From Borreliella chilensis (GTDB taxonomy: Bacteria; Spirochaetota; Spirochaetia; Borreliales; Borreliaceae), in the NCBI GenBank assembly GCA_000808095.1, contig CP009910.1, positions 558,001-622,000 of the forward strand: a stretch of 64,000 bases of DNA, written 5' to 3'. The first letter of the stretch is position 1; each line of letters begins with the position of its first letter. The position numbers and the translations under genes were made by a program. Shown here piece after piece: positions 55,919 to 64,000 of this stretch. The notes beneath the pieces are model-generated. The model searched no databases and had not been told where the DNA came from. It saw nothing but the letters and a program-made list of their open reading frames with translations.

Positions 55919-58066
55919 TTATTTAGTTTTAAATTGATTTGTATTTTCACTAATTCCAGAAATATGGCTTGAGTTTGTAGTTCCTAAAACTTTAATGCGT
56001 TCAATTGCTCCTACTAGCTTATTAATCTCTTCTTTTAGTCCTTTCATAGAGTTTGAGACCGTAATGTTAATTTCTCCTAATAGTTTAACAGTGCTAATGA
56101 TTTCTTTGTTGCCTCTAAACATATCGTTTGAGCCAATTTTTACCTCATATGTGATTTCTCTCATTGTGTTTAAAGCCTTTAAGATTTCTTGGCTACCTAT
56201 TGATTGCTCTTGCATTGTGTGGTTTATTTCTTCTATTACTTGAACAACTAGATTGATTGAATCGAATATTTGGTTGAAAGCTTTATTTGTTAGTTCAGAA
56301 GTATTCACAGTTTTGGTTATTGAATCCATTATTTCGTTTATTGATGAAGCAACAGATTCTGATTGTGATGTAACTTGTTCTGCTAGGTCTTTTATTTCTT
56401 CTGCAACAATGGCAAATCCTTTGCCAGCCTCACCAGCATGAGATGCTTCAATTGCAGCATTCATTGAGAGCAGGTTGGTTTGACTAGCTATAGATGAGAT
56501 TAAAGAGTTTGCTTCTTGTAATCTTGTTGAGTTTTTGAAAATTTCTTTGATTTGAGCAATAACTTCTTCTTGTTTTTTTCGACCCTCATCAGAAAATCTT
56601 TTTAGTTCTTCTGTGCTTTTTGCAGCTTTTTGAGTTATTTCTGTTATTGATTGTATTCCCCCTATCATTTCTTCGATAGCTGATGAGGATTGTTCAACGC
56701 TTGCGGCTTGAGTTTCAATTGAGTTGTCAAGAGATGAAATATTTTTTGAAAGACTTTCAATTACGTTTGTTGTATTGGAGATGAATTCTACTTGCTTTTC
56801 TACTTCTTCTTGTGTTTTTTCTATGTATTGATTTGAATTTTTTATTGTATCGTGGGTTTTATTTATTTCACTAAATAAATGGTCGCCGTTTTCTTTTAGC
56901 AGTCTTACTCTTTCTTGTAGTGAATTAATTACATTTTTTAAATTTTCAATAAAGTGACCAAAAAGATTTATTGTTGAGCTTATTGAATCTTTGCCTTTTG
57001 ATTCGATTTTAAATGTTAAGTCGCCGTTTTTCACTTTTGGAATGACAACATTGAGTTTATCTATTTTTGATATTATTAAAGTTTTTATGGTTGATATCAT
57101 TATTAATATAAAAATTATTACTAAAATCAATATAATGGAAAGCGAAACTAATCTCATATTTTTAAATTCTTTTGAAAATATGTTGTTATAATCTATTTTT
57201 ATTCCCAAGTACCAATGGGATGTTGTAATCCTTGCTAAAGAGATTATTTCATTTGAATTACTTGTATTGTAATTTGCTTTTCCTTGAGACAATGCGTTTA
57301 GTATTTGAGTTAGCGTTTTGATATTAAATCCAAATATGTGCTTTATGTTTTTCAAAACTTCATCTTTTCCTCCAAATGCGTCTCCACTGTTGTTTATTAT
57401 GTATATATTGAAGTATTTTGATGAGTTTTGACTGCTTGCATTTTGTTCTAGCAACGAGTTTTCTAAAAGAAGCAAAAGATATTCTTTTAGCTCGGCAATT
57501 TTTTCTGAAATGTCAGCATATAAAATAATATATCCAATATTAGTTTTTTTTGAATCTGTTATTTTATATGTTATTGGGATATAAAAATTGTTATTTATTT
57601 TTACCAAACTGTTGTGAAGGATTGAAATTTGAAATGTAGTTAGAGCTTTGCCTAAGATTAATTCTTTCAAGCTCATGTATTGGCCGTTTCTTTTTTTGTC
57701 ACTTGATGAGATTATGTACCCATCTTTGTTTGTGTACTCTATTATTTTAATAAAGGACGGAAGTGTAATTAAAATCTTGTCAGATACTAAATGTTCTTCT
57801 CTTTTGTTATTTTGAATTGCAGATTTATAGTCATATTTGGCTGTTAATATGCTTAAAGCTTTTATTATTTCTTTAGATTCATCAGAAAAGCTTTTAATCA
57901 TTGCTTGGTTAATGAATTTTGTAAAGTCTTGAAGTTCTTTTGTTATGATTTTTTTATAGCCTTGATCTAGTAGCAAAAAGGTTGTTGCAATAATGATTAT
58001 TGTATATGCCAAAATTATAAAATTGAATTTATAAAAAAGGTTGGAGTTAAGTTTCTTTTTTTTCAC
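55919..58066 (-). CDS. mcp2: Transmembrane methyl-accepting chemotaxis protein (dCache-like sensor)
   Basis: 715 residues. TM1 near 14-34, a periplasmic sensor of about 270 residues of dCache type ([31 protein letters not shown]), TM2 near 305-330, HAMP, then the signalling domain with [20 protein letters not shown] then [21 protein letters not shown] start with AAGGGG upstream. It is divergent from the next MCP, with 255 bp between. By position it is Mcp2 of B. burgdorferi. Ligand unknown. Confidence 0.93.
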   Translation of the reverse strand: MKKKKLNSNLFYKFNFIILAYTIIIIATTFLLLDQGYKKIITKELQDFTKFINQAMIKSFSDESKEIIKALSILTAKYDYKSAIQNNKREEHLVSDKILITLPSFIKIIEYTNKDGYIISSSDKKRNGQYMSLKELILGKALTTFQISILHNSLVKINNNFYIPITYKITDSKKTNIGYIILYADISEKIAELKEYLLLLLENSLLEQNASSQNSSKYFNIYIINNSGDAFGGKDEVLKNIKHIFGFNIKTLTQILNALSQGKANYNTSNSNEIISLARITTSHWYLGIKIDYNNIFSKEFKNMRLVSLSIILILVIIFILIMISTIKTLIISKIDKLNVVIPKVKNGDLTFKIESKGKDSISSTINLFGHFIENLKNVINSLQERVRLLKENGDHLFSEINKTHDTIKNSNQYIEKTQEEVEKQVEFISNTTNVIESLSKNISSLDNSIETQAASVEQSSSAIEEMIGGIQSITEITQKAAKSTEELKRFSDEGRKKQEEVIAQIKEIFKNSTRLQEANSLISSIASQTNLLSMNAAIEASHAGEAGKGFAIVAEEIKDLAEQVTSQSESVASSINEIMDSITKTVNTSELTNKAFNQIFDSINLVVQVIEEINHTMQEQSIGSQEILKALNTMREITYEVKIGSNDMFRGNKEIISTVKLLGEINITVSNSMKGLKEEINKLVGAIERIKVLGTTNSSHISGISENTNQFKTK

Positions 58067-58321
58067 TAAGTCCCCTTAAAATTTTAATTTTCTATAAAAT
58101 TTTCAAAAATATTAGATTTTTAGTATTCTACATGTTTTATTATATAATTATATATGCATGTGACTAAATAATAAAATAATTATTTGCAAATATTTGGGAT
58201 ATGTAATCTTTAGTGGGAAAAGTGTATTTGCCAATTGTTATTGGTATTTATTTATACATGATTTATGGAAGGTGAAAGTTTTGTTTTAAGGTTTTAATCA
58301 TGTTATGTTTGGAGAACTTTT

Positions 58322-60523
58322 ATGACTGATGAGAATTTAATCGATGTTAATCTAAAAAATACTAAACGAGTTCTTTATCTTGTTTTATTTGGGTTTCTTT
58401 TTTTAAATTTTTTATTTATAGGCTATTCTTATATGAATTATAAGAAGGAATATTTGAATCGCTTTCAATTTGATGCTAGGTTGTTTTTAAACAGTGTATC
58501 TACTGTTATTAAGGGTAAGTATATAGAATCTTCTAGATTCCTGGAAGAGCTTGTAAAAGATAGCTATAGGTTTGGGATATTGGTGAATTCTTCAAAGAGC
58601 TTTCTTTTGTCTTCAAGTTTAAAATTTGGCGATAGTTTAGATGAAAATAGCGATTTATTTTTAAAGTCAAGAGAATTTGGCTCTATAGATAAAATTTTTA
58701 AGACTATTCCTATAGCAGAAAATTCACTCGAAGGCGTATTTTATATTCCTATAGGGAAAAATGTTTTAATATCGAATGCGGATTTTTCATCCTTGGGTTT
58801 AAAAGATGTTAGATCAGATCCAATTTATTCTGTTCCTGTGGAAAAAAATTCTAAATATTATTCGAGGTATCTAATAATAGATGGGAAAATTTATTCTGTA
58901 GTAAGTTTCCCCGTTAGAGATTCTGTTACAACATTAGGGGTAATAGGGATGTTAGTGTGCTTTGATGATTCATTTGATATTATTGAAAATCAGCTGTATT
59001 CTTCTCTTAAGTCTAGCAATTATAACTTTTTTATGCTTGACAGGAATTATGTGCCTATTTTTTCAAACTTTAACAATCTTAAGACCAAATCTTTTTCTAA
59101 AGCTTATAGTGAGAATGTTTTGAGTAAAGCTATAGCTTATACTAAAAAAGATGTTTCTGTTTCTCAGCATACTTTTAGTTATGCAAGTGATTTTTATTCT
59201 TTAAATTTTGTAAAAACTGGTGATTTTTTGATTCAAGGATTGATTTTAAATGTCAATTCTATTCCTATTATGTTTAAGTCAAATTGGGTTTTATTTTTTA
59301 TATTTTTATTGCTGTCTTTTTTGATTATGTTTTACTTGTGTAATACTTTTGTTTTTTCGTTAATTAATGATTTTAACAGAATTGTTGATTATCAAAAATC
59401 AAAAAGTGATCCTTTTAGTTTTGAGTCTCCTTTGGAGGTTAAGTATTCTTCGGCTATTATTTCTTATATTGGTTCAAAGCTAGATAGTATATCGTCTAGG
59501 AGTAATGAATCTTTTGAGAAGATAAAATTTTATTCTGAAGACTTAAGTGGATGTTTAGAGCAAATAGAAGCTGCTATATCAAATACTGAGAGTATAGATT
59601 CTAGTGTTTTAGCCTATGAGCAATTAAGAGATACTTTTTCTAAATTTGAAAAGTCAATTGTAGATATTTTAAAAGGCTTTGAATCTATTACTGATCCGAT
59701 TAATGACCACAATAAATATATGTCAGAAATCTCTTCAAAGTTTGAAGAGAATGTTAGTTTTTTTTATAGCATAGATAAAAATTTGGAAATTTTTAATAAA
59801 ATTGCTACTACAAATTCTGCTGATATTGAAAGTATTAAAAGTAAAGTTTTCGATTTAAATATTGTTTTTGAAAATGTGAATAAAAACTTCGCAGATCTTT
59901 TATCTCAAACAAACAGCTTGCAAAGTGTAAATAAACTTTTAGTTTCAATTTCAGCTCAGACTAATATGCTTGCCATGAATGCAGCGATTGAAGCTGCAAA
60001 AGCAGGTGATGCGGGTAAAAGTTTTGCAGTTGTTGCTGAGGAGATTAGAAAGCTTGCTATTAATTCTGGAAAATATTCTAAAACCATTAAAGATGAGCTT
60101 AAAATGGTTGATAGTATTATTGCAGTAATTAATTCAGAGATTGATACAATTTATAAAAATTTTATAGATATTCAAGATAATGTGGATAACAATTTTTCAA
60201 GACATGAAAAAGTAGATCTTACTCTTGCCAAGCATTTTAAAGAAATTGGCGAGTTTAAAGAAAGGTATTTGTCTCATGATACTAAGATCAGAGATGCTAA
60301 GAATATGTATAAAGAAATATTTAATAACCATTTTTTTGTTAGCGGAAAGTTTAACAACTTTAGTCAGGATTTAAAAGAACTTAAGGTTTCTAAGATGAAT
60401 TTAGATGCAGTAAGTTCTCTTCAAGAATATTCATCTTTGATTAAATCTTCTAAAGGCAAAATATTAAAGACAAAGGAATTGATTCAAAAGATTAATAATG
60501 AGATTAAAGATATTCTTTTTTAG
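58322..60523 (+). CDS. mcp3: Transmembrane methyl-accepting chemotaxis protein
   Basis: 733 residues. TM1 near 16-37, a periplasmic domain to about 315 (Cache-like: [20 protein letters not shown]), TM2 near 318-343, and a signalling domain with [20 protein letters not shown] then [20 protein letters not shown]. The HAMP is poorly conserved, and the helices flanking the tip differ from mcp2. TTTGGAGAA precedes the ATG. Its stop overlaps murB by 4 bp. By position Mcp3. Ligand unknown. Confidence 0.93.
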   Translation: MTDENLIDVNLKNTKRVLYLVLFGFLFLNFLFIGYSYMNYKKEYLNRFQFDARLFLNSVSTVIKGKYIESSRFLEELVKDSYRFGILVNSSKSFLLSSSLKFGDSLDENSDLFLKSREFGSIDKIFKTIPIAENSLEGVFYIPIGKNVLISNADFSSLGLKDVRSDPIYSVPVEKNSKYYSRYLIIDGKIYSVVSFPVRDSVTTLGVIGMLVCFDDSFDIIENQLYSSLKSSNYNFFMLDRNYVPIFSNFNNLKTKSFSKAYSENVLSKAIAYTKKDVSVSQHTFSYASDFYSLNFVKTGDFLIQGLILNVNSIPIMFKSNWVLFFIFLLLSFLIMFYLCNTFVFSLINDFNRIVDYQKSKSDPFSFESPLEVKYSSAIISYIGSKLDSISSRSNESFEKIKFYSEDLSGCLEQIEAAISNTESIDSSVLAYEQLRDTFSKFEKSIVDILKGFESITDPINDHNKYMSEISSKFEENVSFFYSIDKNLEIFNKIATTNSADIESIKSKVFDLNIVFENVNKNFADLLSQTNSLQSVNKLLVSISAQTNMLAMNAAIEAAKAGDAGKSFAVVAEEIRKLAINSGKYSKTIKDELKMVDSIIAVINSEIDTIYKNFIDIQDNVDNNFSRHEKVDLTLAKHFKEIGEFKERYLSHDTKIRDAKNMYKEIFNNHFFVSGKFNNFSQDLKELKVSKMNLDAVSSLQEYSSLIKSSKGKILKTKELIQKINNEIKDILF

Positions 60524-61440
60524 TTTTTATGATTTTTAAACCCTATGTAGAGAACTTCTTCTTCTAGTAAAAGTCCAGTTTTTGAGTAGACTTCAGTTTT
60601 TACTTTTTCAATTAGATTTTTTACATCATTAGAAGTGGCATTGTTAACGTTTATAAGAAAATTTCCATGGTATTTAGACACCGTGGCGCCTCCAATGCTG
60701 AGTCCTTTAAGTTTGCACTCTTCAATTATTTGTCCGCTAGGCTTGAGAAATGCTTTATTGTTTTTGAAAGTACTTCCACTGCTTGGGAATAAATAGTGTC
60801 CTTTTTTTATTCTTGCTTGTTTATTTTTATTCATTTTTTCTTCAATAATTTTTTTATTTTCTTTTTTTAAATTCAATTCAATTTTTAATATGAGAAAGTT
60901 TTTATTTTGAAAAGGCGAGATTTTATACTTAAAATCTTCTTTTTTAAATTCTTGGCAAATAGTTTTTCCTTTGTCATTTATAAATGTAATTTTTTTTAGT
61001 ATTTCAGAGATTTCATTTCCAAAACATCTGGCATTCATCCATACAGCGCCTCCGAGTGTTCCGGGCAACCCATAAATAAATTCTAGACCACTTAAGCTGT
61101 TCTCAAGTGCAGTTCTGCATAAGTTTTCGAAATTTGCACCACATTCGGCGGTGATTTGATTGTCTTGAATTTCTATTTTGTTTAAATGTCCGGTGTATAT
61201 TATTGGGAAATCAAGTTCTTTCTCGTCATTGACTAAAATATTGGATCCTCCTCCTAGAATAAATAATTTAATTTTTTCTTCTATTGCAGCTTTAAAAATA
61301 GTTTGGGCTTCTTGAATATTTTTAGGAATGAGGAATAATTTCGAAATACTTCCAATTTTATATGTTGTATAGTCTGTTAGGCTTTTTGTTTGAGGCTTAA
61401 TATTGATTTTTTTCAAAAAATTATTTAGGCTTTTAAGCAT
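60520..61440 (-). CDS. murB: UDP-N-acetylenolpyruvoylglucosamine reductase
   Basis: 306 residues. FAD motif [40 protein letters not shown], and the SSGSTFKN active-site Ser motif, with a catalytic Glu near the C-terminus ([10 protein letters not shown]). It reduces the enolpyruvyl moiety to make UDP-MurNAc with NADPH. It is short, type II-like. It converges on mcp3, with which it shares TTAG at 60520-60523. Confidence 0.96.
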   Translation of the reverse strand: MLKSLNNFLKKINIKPQTKSLTDYTTYKIGSISKLFLIPKNIQEAQTIFKAAIEEKIKLFILGGGSNILVNDEKELDFPIIYTGHLNKIEIQDNQITAECGANFENLCRTALENSLSGLEFIYGLPGTLGGAVWMNARCFGNEISEILKKITFINDKGKTICQEFKKEDFKYKISPFQNKNFLILKIELNLKKENKKIIEEKMNKNKQARIKKGHYLFPSSGSTFKNNKAFLKPSGQIIEECKLKGLSIGGATVSKYHGNFLINVNNATSNDVKNLIEKVKTEVYSKTGLLLEEEVLYIGFKNHKN

Positions 61441-61492
61441 ACTTGCTTAATGATAAATTAGATTTTTTATTTTTTCAATTTTTGGAAAATAT

Positions 61493-62935
61493 ATGATTTT
61501 AAAGCTATATAATACTAGAACAAAGGGTTTTTCAGAGTTAACAAATTTTGATGGCCTTAAAGTGTATGCTTGTGGGCCTACTGTTTATAATTATGCTCAC
61601 ATTGGAAATTTTAGAACCTATATTTTTGGAGATTTGTTAATTAAAACTTTAAAGTTTTTAGGATATAAGATTGATTATGCGATGAATATTACAGATATTG
61701 GGCATTTAACGGGCGATTTTGATGAGGGAGAAGATAAAGTTGTTAAAGCTGCAAGAGAAAAAGGTCTTACAGTTTATGAGATTAGTGAATTTTTTACGGA
61801 GGCTTTTTTTAACGATTGTAGAAAATTAAACATTGCACATCCCGATAAAGTTCTTATTGCAAGCAAACATATTCCCACCATGATAGAGGTTGTTAAAATT
61901 CTTGAAGAAAAAAAAATTACTTATTTTTCTAATGGTAATGTGTATTTTGATACTTCTTGCTTTAAAAGTTATGGAGAGATGGCTGGCATTAATTTGGTTG
62001 ATAAAGATATGGCTTTTTCCAGGGTTGATATTGATGAGTTTAAGAGGAATAAAACCGATTTTGTTTTATGGTTTACTAATTCTAAATTTAAAGATCAGGA
62101 AATGAAGTGGGATTCTCCTTGGGGATTTGGTTATCCAAGTTGGCATTTGGAGTGTGCTGCTATGAATTTGGAGTATTTTAAAGATACGCTTGATATTCAT
62201 TTAGGGGGAGTTGATCATATTGGAGTTCATCATATTAATGAAATAGCAATAGTAGAGTGTTTTTTGGATAAGAAGTGGTGTGATATCTTTGTTCATGGAG
62301 AATTTTTGATTATGGATTATAATAAAATGTCAAAATCGAGTGGGAATTTTATTACAGTTAAAGACTTGCAAGAGCAAAATTTTTCTCCTCTAGATTTTAG
62401 ATACTTGTGTTTGACATCGCATTACAGGAATCAATTAAAATTTTCATTGAATAATCTTCAAGCAAGTAAGATTGCTAGGGAGAATATGATAAACAGGCTA
62501 AGTTCTTTTTATGCTTCTTTAGATTCGGTTGATTTAAATATGCTTCATAAAGATTTGAAAAGTTTTTCCTCTAGTACAGAAGAAGAATATTATGATTTTT
62601 TTGTAGAAAAAGTTTCTTTTGACTTGAATGTTTCTCAAGGATTAGCTTTGCTTTGGGAGATAATTAAATCTGAAGATTTAGGTTTTGTTTCAAAGCTTAA
62701 ATTAGCGTTTATTTTTGATGAGATTATGTCGCTTAATTTAAGAGAAGAGATTTTAAAAAATTTGGAAAATAATAATGCAGTTATTGATGAGAATATGAAA
62801 ACTTTGATTGAAGAAAGAAAAATAGCTAAATGTGAAAAAAATTTTAAGCGTGCTGATGAAATTAGAGACTTTTTTGCTAAAAAAGGGTTTGTTTTGATTG
62901 ATACTAAGGAAGGAACTAAAGTTAAAAGAGGCTAG
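61493..62935 (+). CDS. cysS: Cysteinyl-tRNA synthetase
   Basis: 480 residues. [20 protein letters not shown] has the HIGH motif and the first zinc Cys; WHLECAAMN and HHINEIA give other zinc ligands; [11 protein letters not shown] is KMSKS. The C-terminal helical domain follows. It charges tRNA-Cys. GGAAAATAT precedes the ATG at 61493. The next gene starts 3 bp after its stop, so it is probably transcribed with it. Confidence 0.96.
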   Translation: MILKLYNTRTKGFSELTNFDGLKVYACGPTVYNYAHIGNFRTYIFGDLLIKTLKFLGYKIDYAMNITDIGHLTGDFDEGEDKVVKAAREKGLTVYEISEFFTEAFFNDCRKLNIAHPDKVLIASKHIPTMIEVVKILEEKKITYFSNGNVYFDTSCFKSYGEMAGINLVDKDMAFSRVDIDEFKRNKTDFVLWFTNSKFKDQEMKWDSPWGFGYPSWHLECAAMNLEYFKDTLDIHLGGVDHIGVHHINEIAIVECFLDKKWCDIFVHGEFLIMDYNKMSKSSGNFITVKDLQEQNFSPLDFRYLCLTSHYRNQLKFSLNNLQASKIARENMINRLSSFYASLDSVDLNMLHKDLKSFSSSTEEEYYDFFVEKVSFDLNVSQGLALLWEIIKSEDLGFVSKLKLAFIFDEIMSLNLREEILKNLENNNAVIDENMKTLIEERKIAKCEKNFKRADEIRDFFAKKGFVLIDTKEGTKVKRG

Positions 62936-62938
62936 TAT

Positions 62939-64000
62939 TTGGTTATTTTTTTAAAAAACAAATATTTTTATTTAAGCTTAATTTTTGTTATTTTTTTATT
63001 TTTATTTGTTTTTTCTGGATTTTTATTTTATTCAAAGCCAATTATTTATGATATATCTCCAATTCCCACTTCACACAAGGACATTATTGTTATTAAAGGA
63101 AGCAATTTAGGTAGTAGCACGGGAGAGATTAATATTAACAATAATTATTTGGTTAAAAGTAGTATTATTAGTTGGAATAATACTGAGATAATTTTTAAAA
63201 TTACAGAAGAAGTAAATTCTGGGCTTATTTTTGTAAAAAGTGAGAGTGGGACTAGTAACGAACTTTTTCTAGTGATTAGCAGGCAAGTCCCCATTAAGCT
63301 TAATGGGAAAAATATACCTTCGATTTTTCCAGAGGATAAAATAATTTTAAATGCAAATTCTTCAACTTTATTACAAGGTATGAATTTTTTTTCAAATTCT
63401 AGTACTATTAAAATTTTTCTTGAAACTAAGGATGAACTTTATACAATTTTGCCTCAAAATATTTTAAATGTTTCTGAGAATAAAGTAGAATTTATTTCTC
63501 CTAAAACTTTAAATTCTGGTGGTAAGCTTTATGTTTTATTGGAGGATCTTCAAAGCAATAAAGTTCCATTTTTTGTTAAAGATGATTTTTTCAAATGGTC
63601 TTTGAGCGATTCAAAACAGTTTAGAATAATTGAAGAAATTTATTTTTCTCAAGATATCAGTAGCAATTTTGATTCAAAGCCTGAAGACATTAATTTTAAT
63701 ATCTTCTATTTAAGACCAATTGAGAATGAACGTCAAAAAATTACAAAGTACGACAATGAGCATCTTGATTTTAATATTGATAATTTATTTTTTAAAAGCT
63801 TGAAGACAAATAAATTTATTTTTGAGACCCAAGTAAAGACTCATAAACTTAATTTGGAATTTTTGGATACTAAATATTTAGAAAGTATTGAGGTTAATAG
63901 AGATGTTAATAACCAAGAGTACAAAACATATGTTCAAAACAAAAGAAAAGATTATTTATCTTACGTAGCTGTTGATTTAATGCCGTTAGATTCTATGATT
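62939..64000 (+). CDS. Membrane-anchored IPT/TIG-domain protein, N-terminal part (cut by window edge)
   Basis: 354 codons lie in the window and the frame stays open. A TTG start (62939) has AGAGG about 7 nt upstream, in the end of cysS. The protein starts with one membrane helix (YFYLSLIFVIFLFLFVFSGF) and an extracytoplasmic part whose first 80 residues, IYDISPIPTSHKDIIVIKGS to GSSTGEININN and beyond, fit an IPT/TIG immunoglobulin-like domain; a second such block may begin near IPSIFPEDKIILNANSS then LLQGMNFF. The remaining domains are outside the window. Function not recognised. Confidence 0.75.
   Translation, partial: MVIFLKNKYFYLSLIFVIFLFLFVFSGFLFYSKPIIYDISPIPTSHKDIIVIKGSNLGSSTGEININNNYLVKSSIISWNNTEIIFKITEEVNSGLIFVKSESGTSNELFLVISRQVPIKLNGKNIPSIFPEDKIILNANSSTLLQGMNFFSNSSTIKIFLETKDELYTILPQNILNVSENKVEFISPKTLNSGGKLYVLLEDLQSNKVPFFVKDDFFKWSLSDSKQFRIIEEIYFSQDISSNFDSKPEDINFNIFYLRPIENERQKITKYDNEHLDFNIDNLFFKSLKTNKFIFETQVKTHKLNLEFLDTKYLESIEVNRDVNNQEYKTYVQNKRKDYLSYVAVDLMPLDSMI

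Noticed and set aside
1-64000. CRISPR array, insertion sequence, prophage, rRNA operon or vls/plasmid-type cassette
   Set aside because: No spaced direct repeats, transposase, phage genes or rRNA sequences were seen.

Overview
The window is chromosomal DNA from a Lyme-disease spirochaete (Borrelia/Borreliella burgdorferi sensu lato). The evidence is a composition near 70% A+T, frequent TTG/GTG starts, several recognisable spirochaete-specific genes, and a gene order that I recall as matching the B. burgdorferi locus range BB_0548 to BB_0600 (from memory, not from a search). I see no insertion sequence, prophage, CRISPR array or rRNA operon. Genes are tightly packed, no gap reaches 300 bp, and many neighbours overlap by a few bases.

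Layout. 1-1512 (minus): cheY1, fliS, a FlgN-like gene and the start of polA. 1763-5253: ligA and a coiled-coil envelope protein. 5540-8718: a three-gene operon usually called hypothetical, which I read as a degenerate xanthine-dehydrogenase-type large/small/FAD set. 8862-11435: ptsH-ptsI-crr, the general PTS genes, closed by a strong terminator. 11472-14828: htpG and gnd. 14852-16764: three small outer-membrane-like paralogues. 16961-23399: a chemotaxis operon (cheW, STAS, cheA, cheB, an odd MCP-like protein, cheY2). 23668-30517: tRNA-Leu(CAA), pyrH, a glycosyltransferase, an ABC exporter pair, pyrG and two unknowns. 30746-38143: a soluble MCP, dnaE, a YggT protein and recG. 38140-46512: a VanY-type peptidase, two MATE exporters, murD, a FemAB-type ligase and metG. 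46672-53508: exported Pfs, pta, ksgA, a short ComEC, a CPBP protease-like protein and an acyl-CoA ligase. 53545-64000: argS, an Rnf/Nqr-like membrane protein, two transmembrane MCPs, murB, cysS and the start of an IPT/TIG-domain protein.

Themes. (1) Motility and chemotaxis: two CheYs, one CheA, CheB and CheW, three MCPs and one MCP-like protein, plus flagellin-type chaperones. (2) Cell wall: MurB, MurD, the FemAB homologue, the VanY-type peptidase and a SPOR-like protein. (3) A scavenging metabolism: PTS, pentose phosphate entry, Pta, fatty-acid activation and CTP synthesis. (4) The most interesting signal is two loci that look like redox enzymes stripped of metal sites: the xanthine-dehydrogenase-like operon at 5540-8718 and the RnfE/NqrD-like protein at 55298-55897, which lacks both cysteines that hold the membrane [2Fe-2S] cluster in that family. 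This fits a lineage known to dispense largely with iron. (5) Several genes (CPBP gene, ligA, murD, mcp1) have a good promoter ending at the start codon and no ribosome binding site, suggesting leaderless mRNAs. The CPBP promoter also carries a perfect 15-bp inverted repeat centred on its -35 box.
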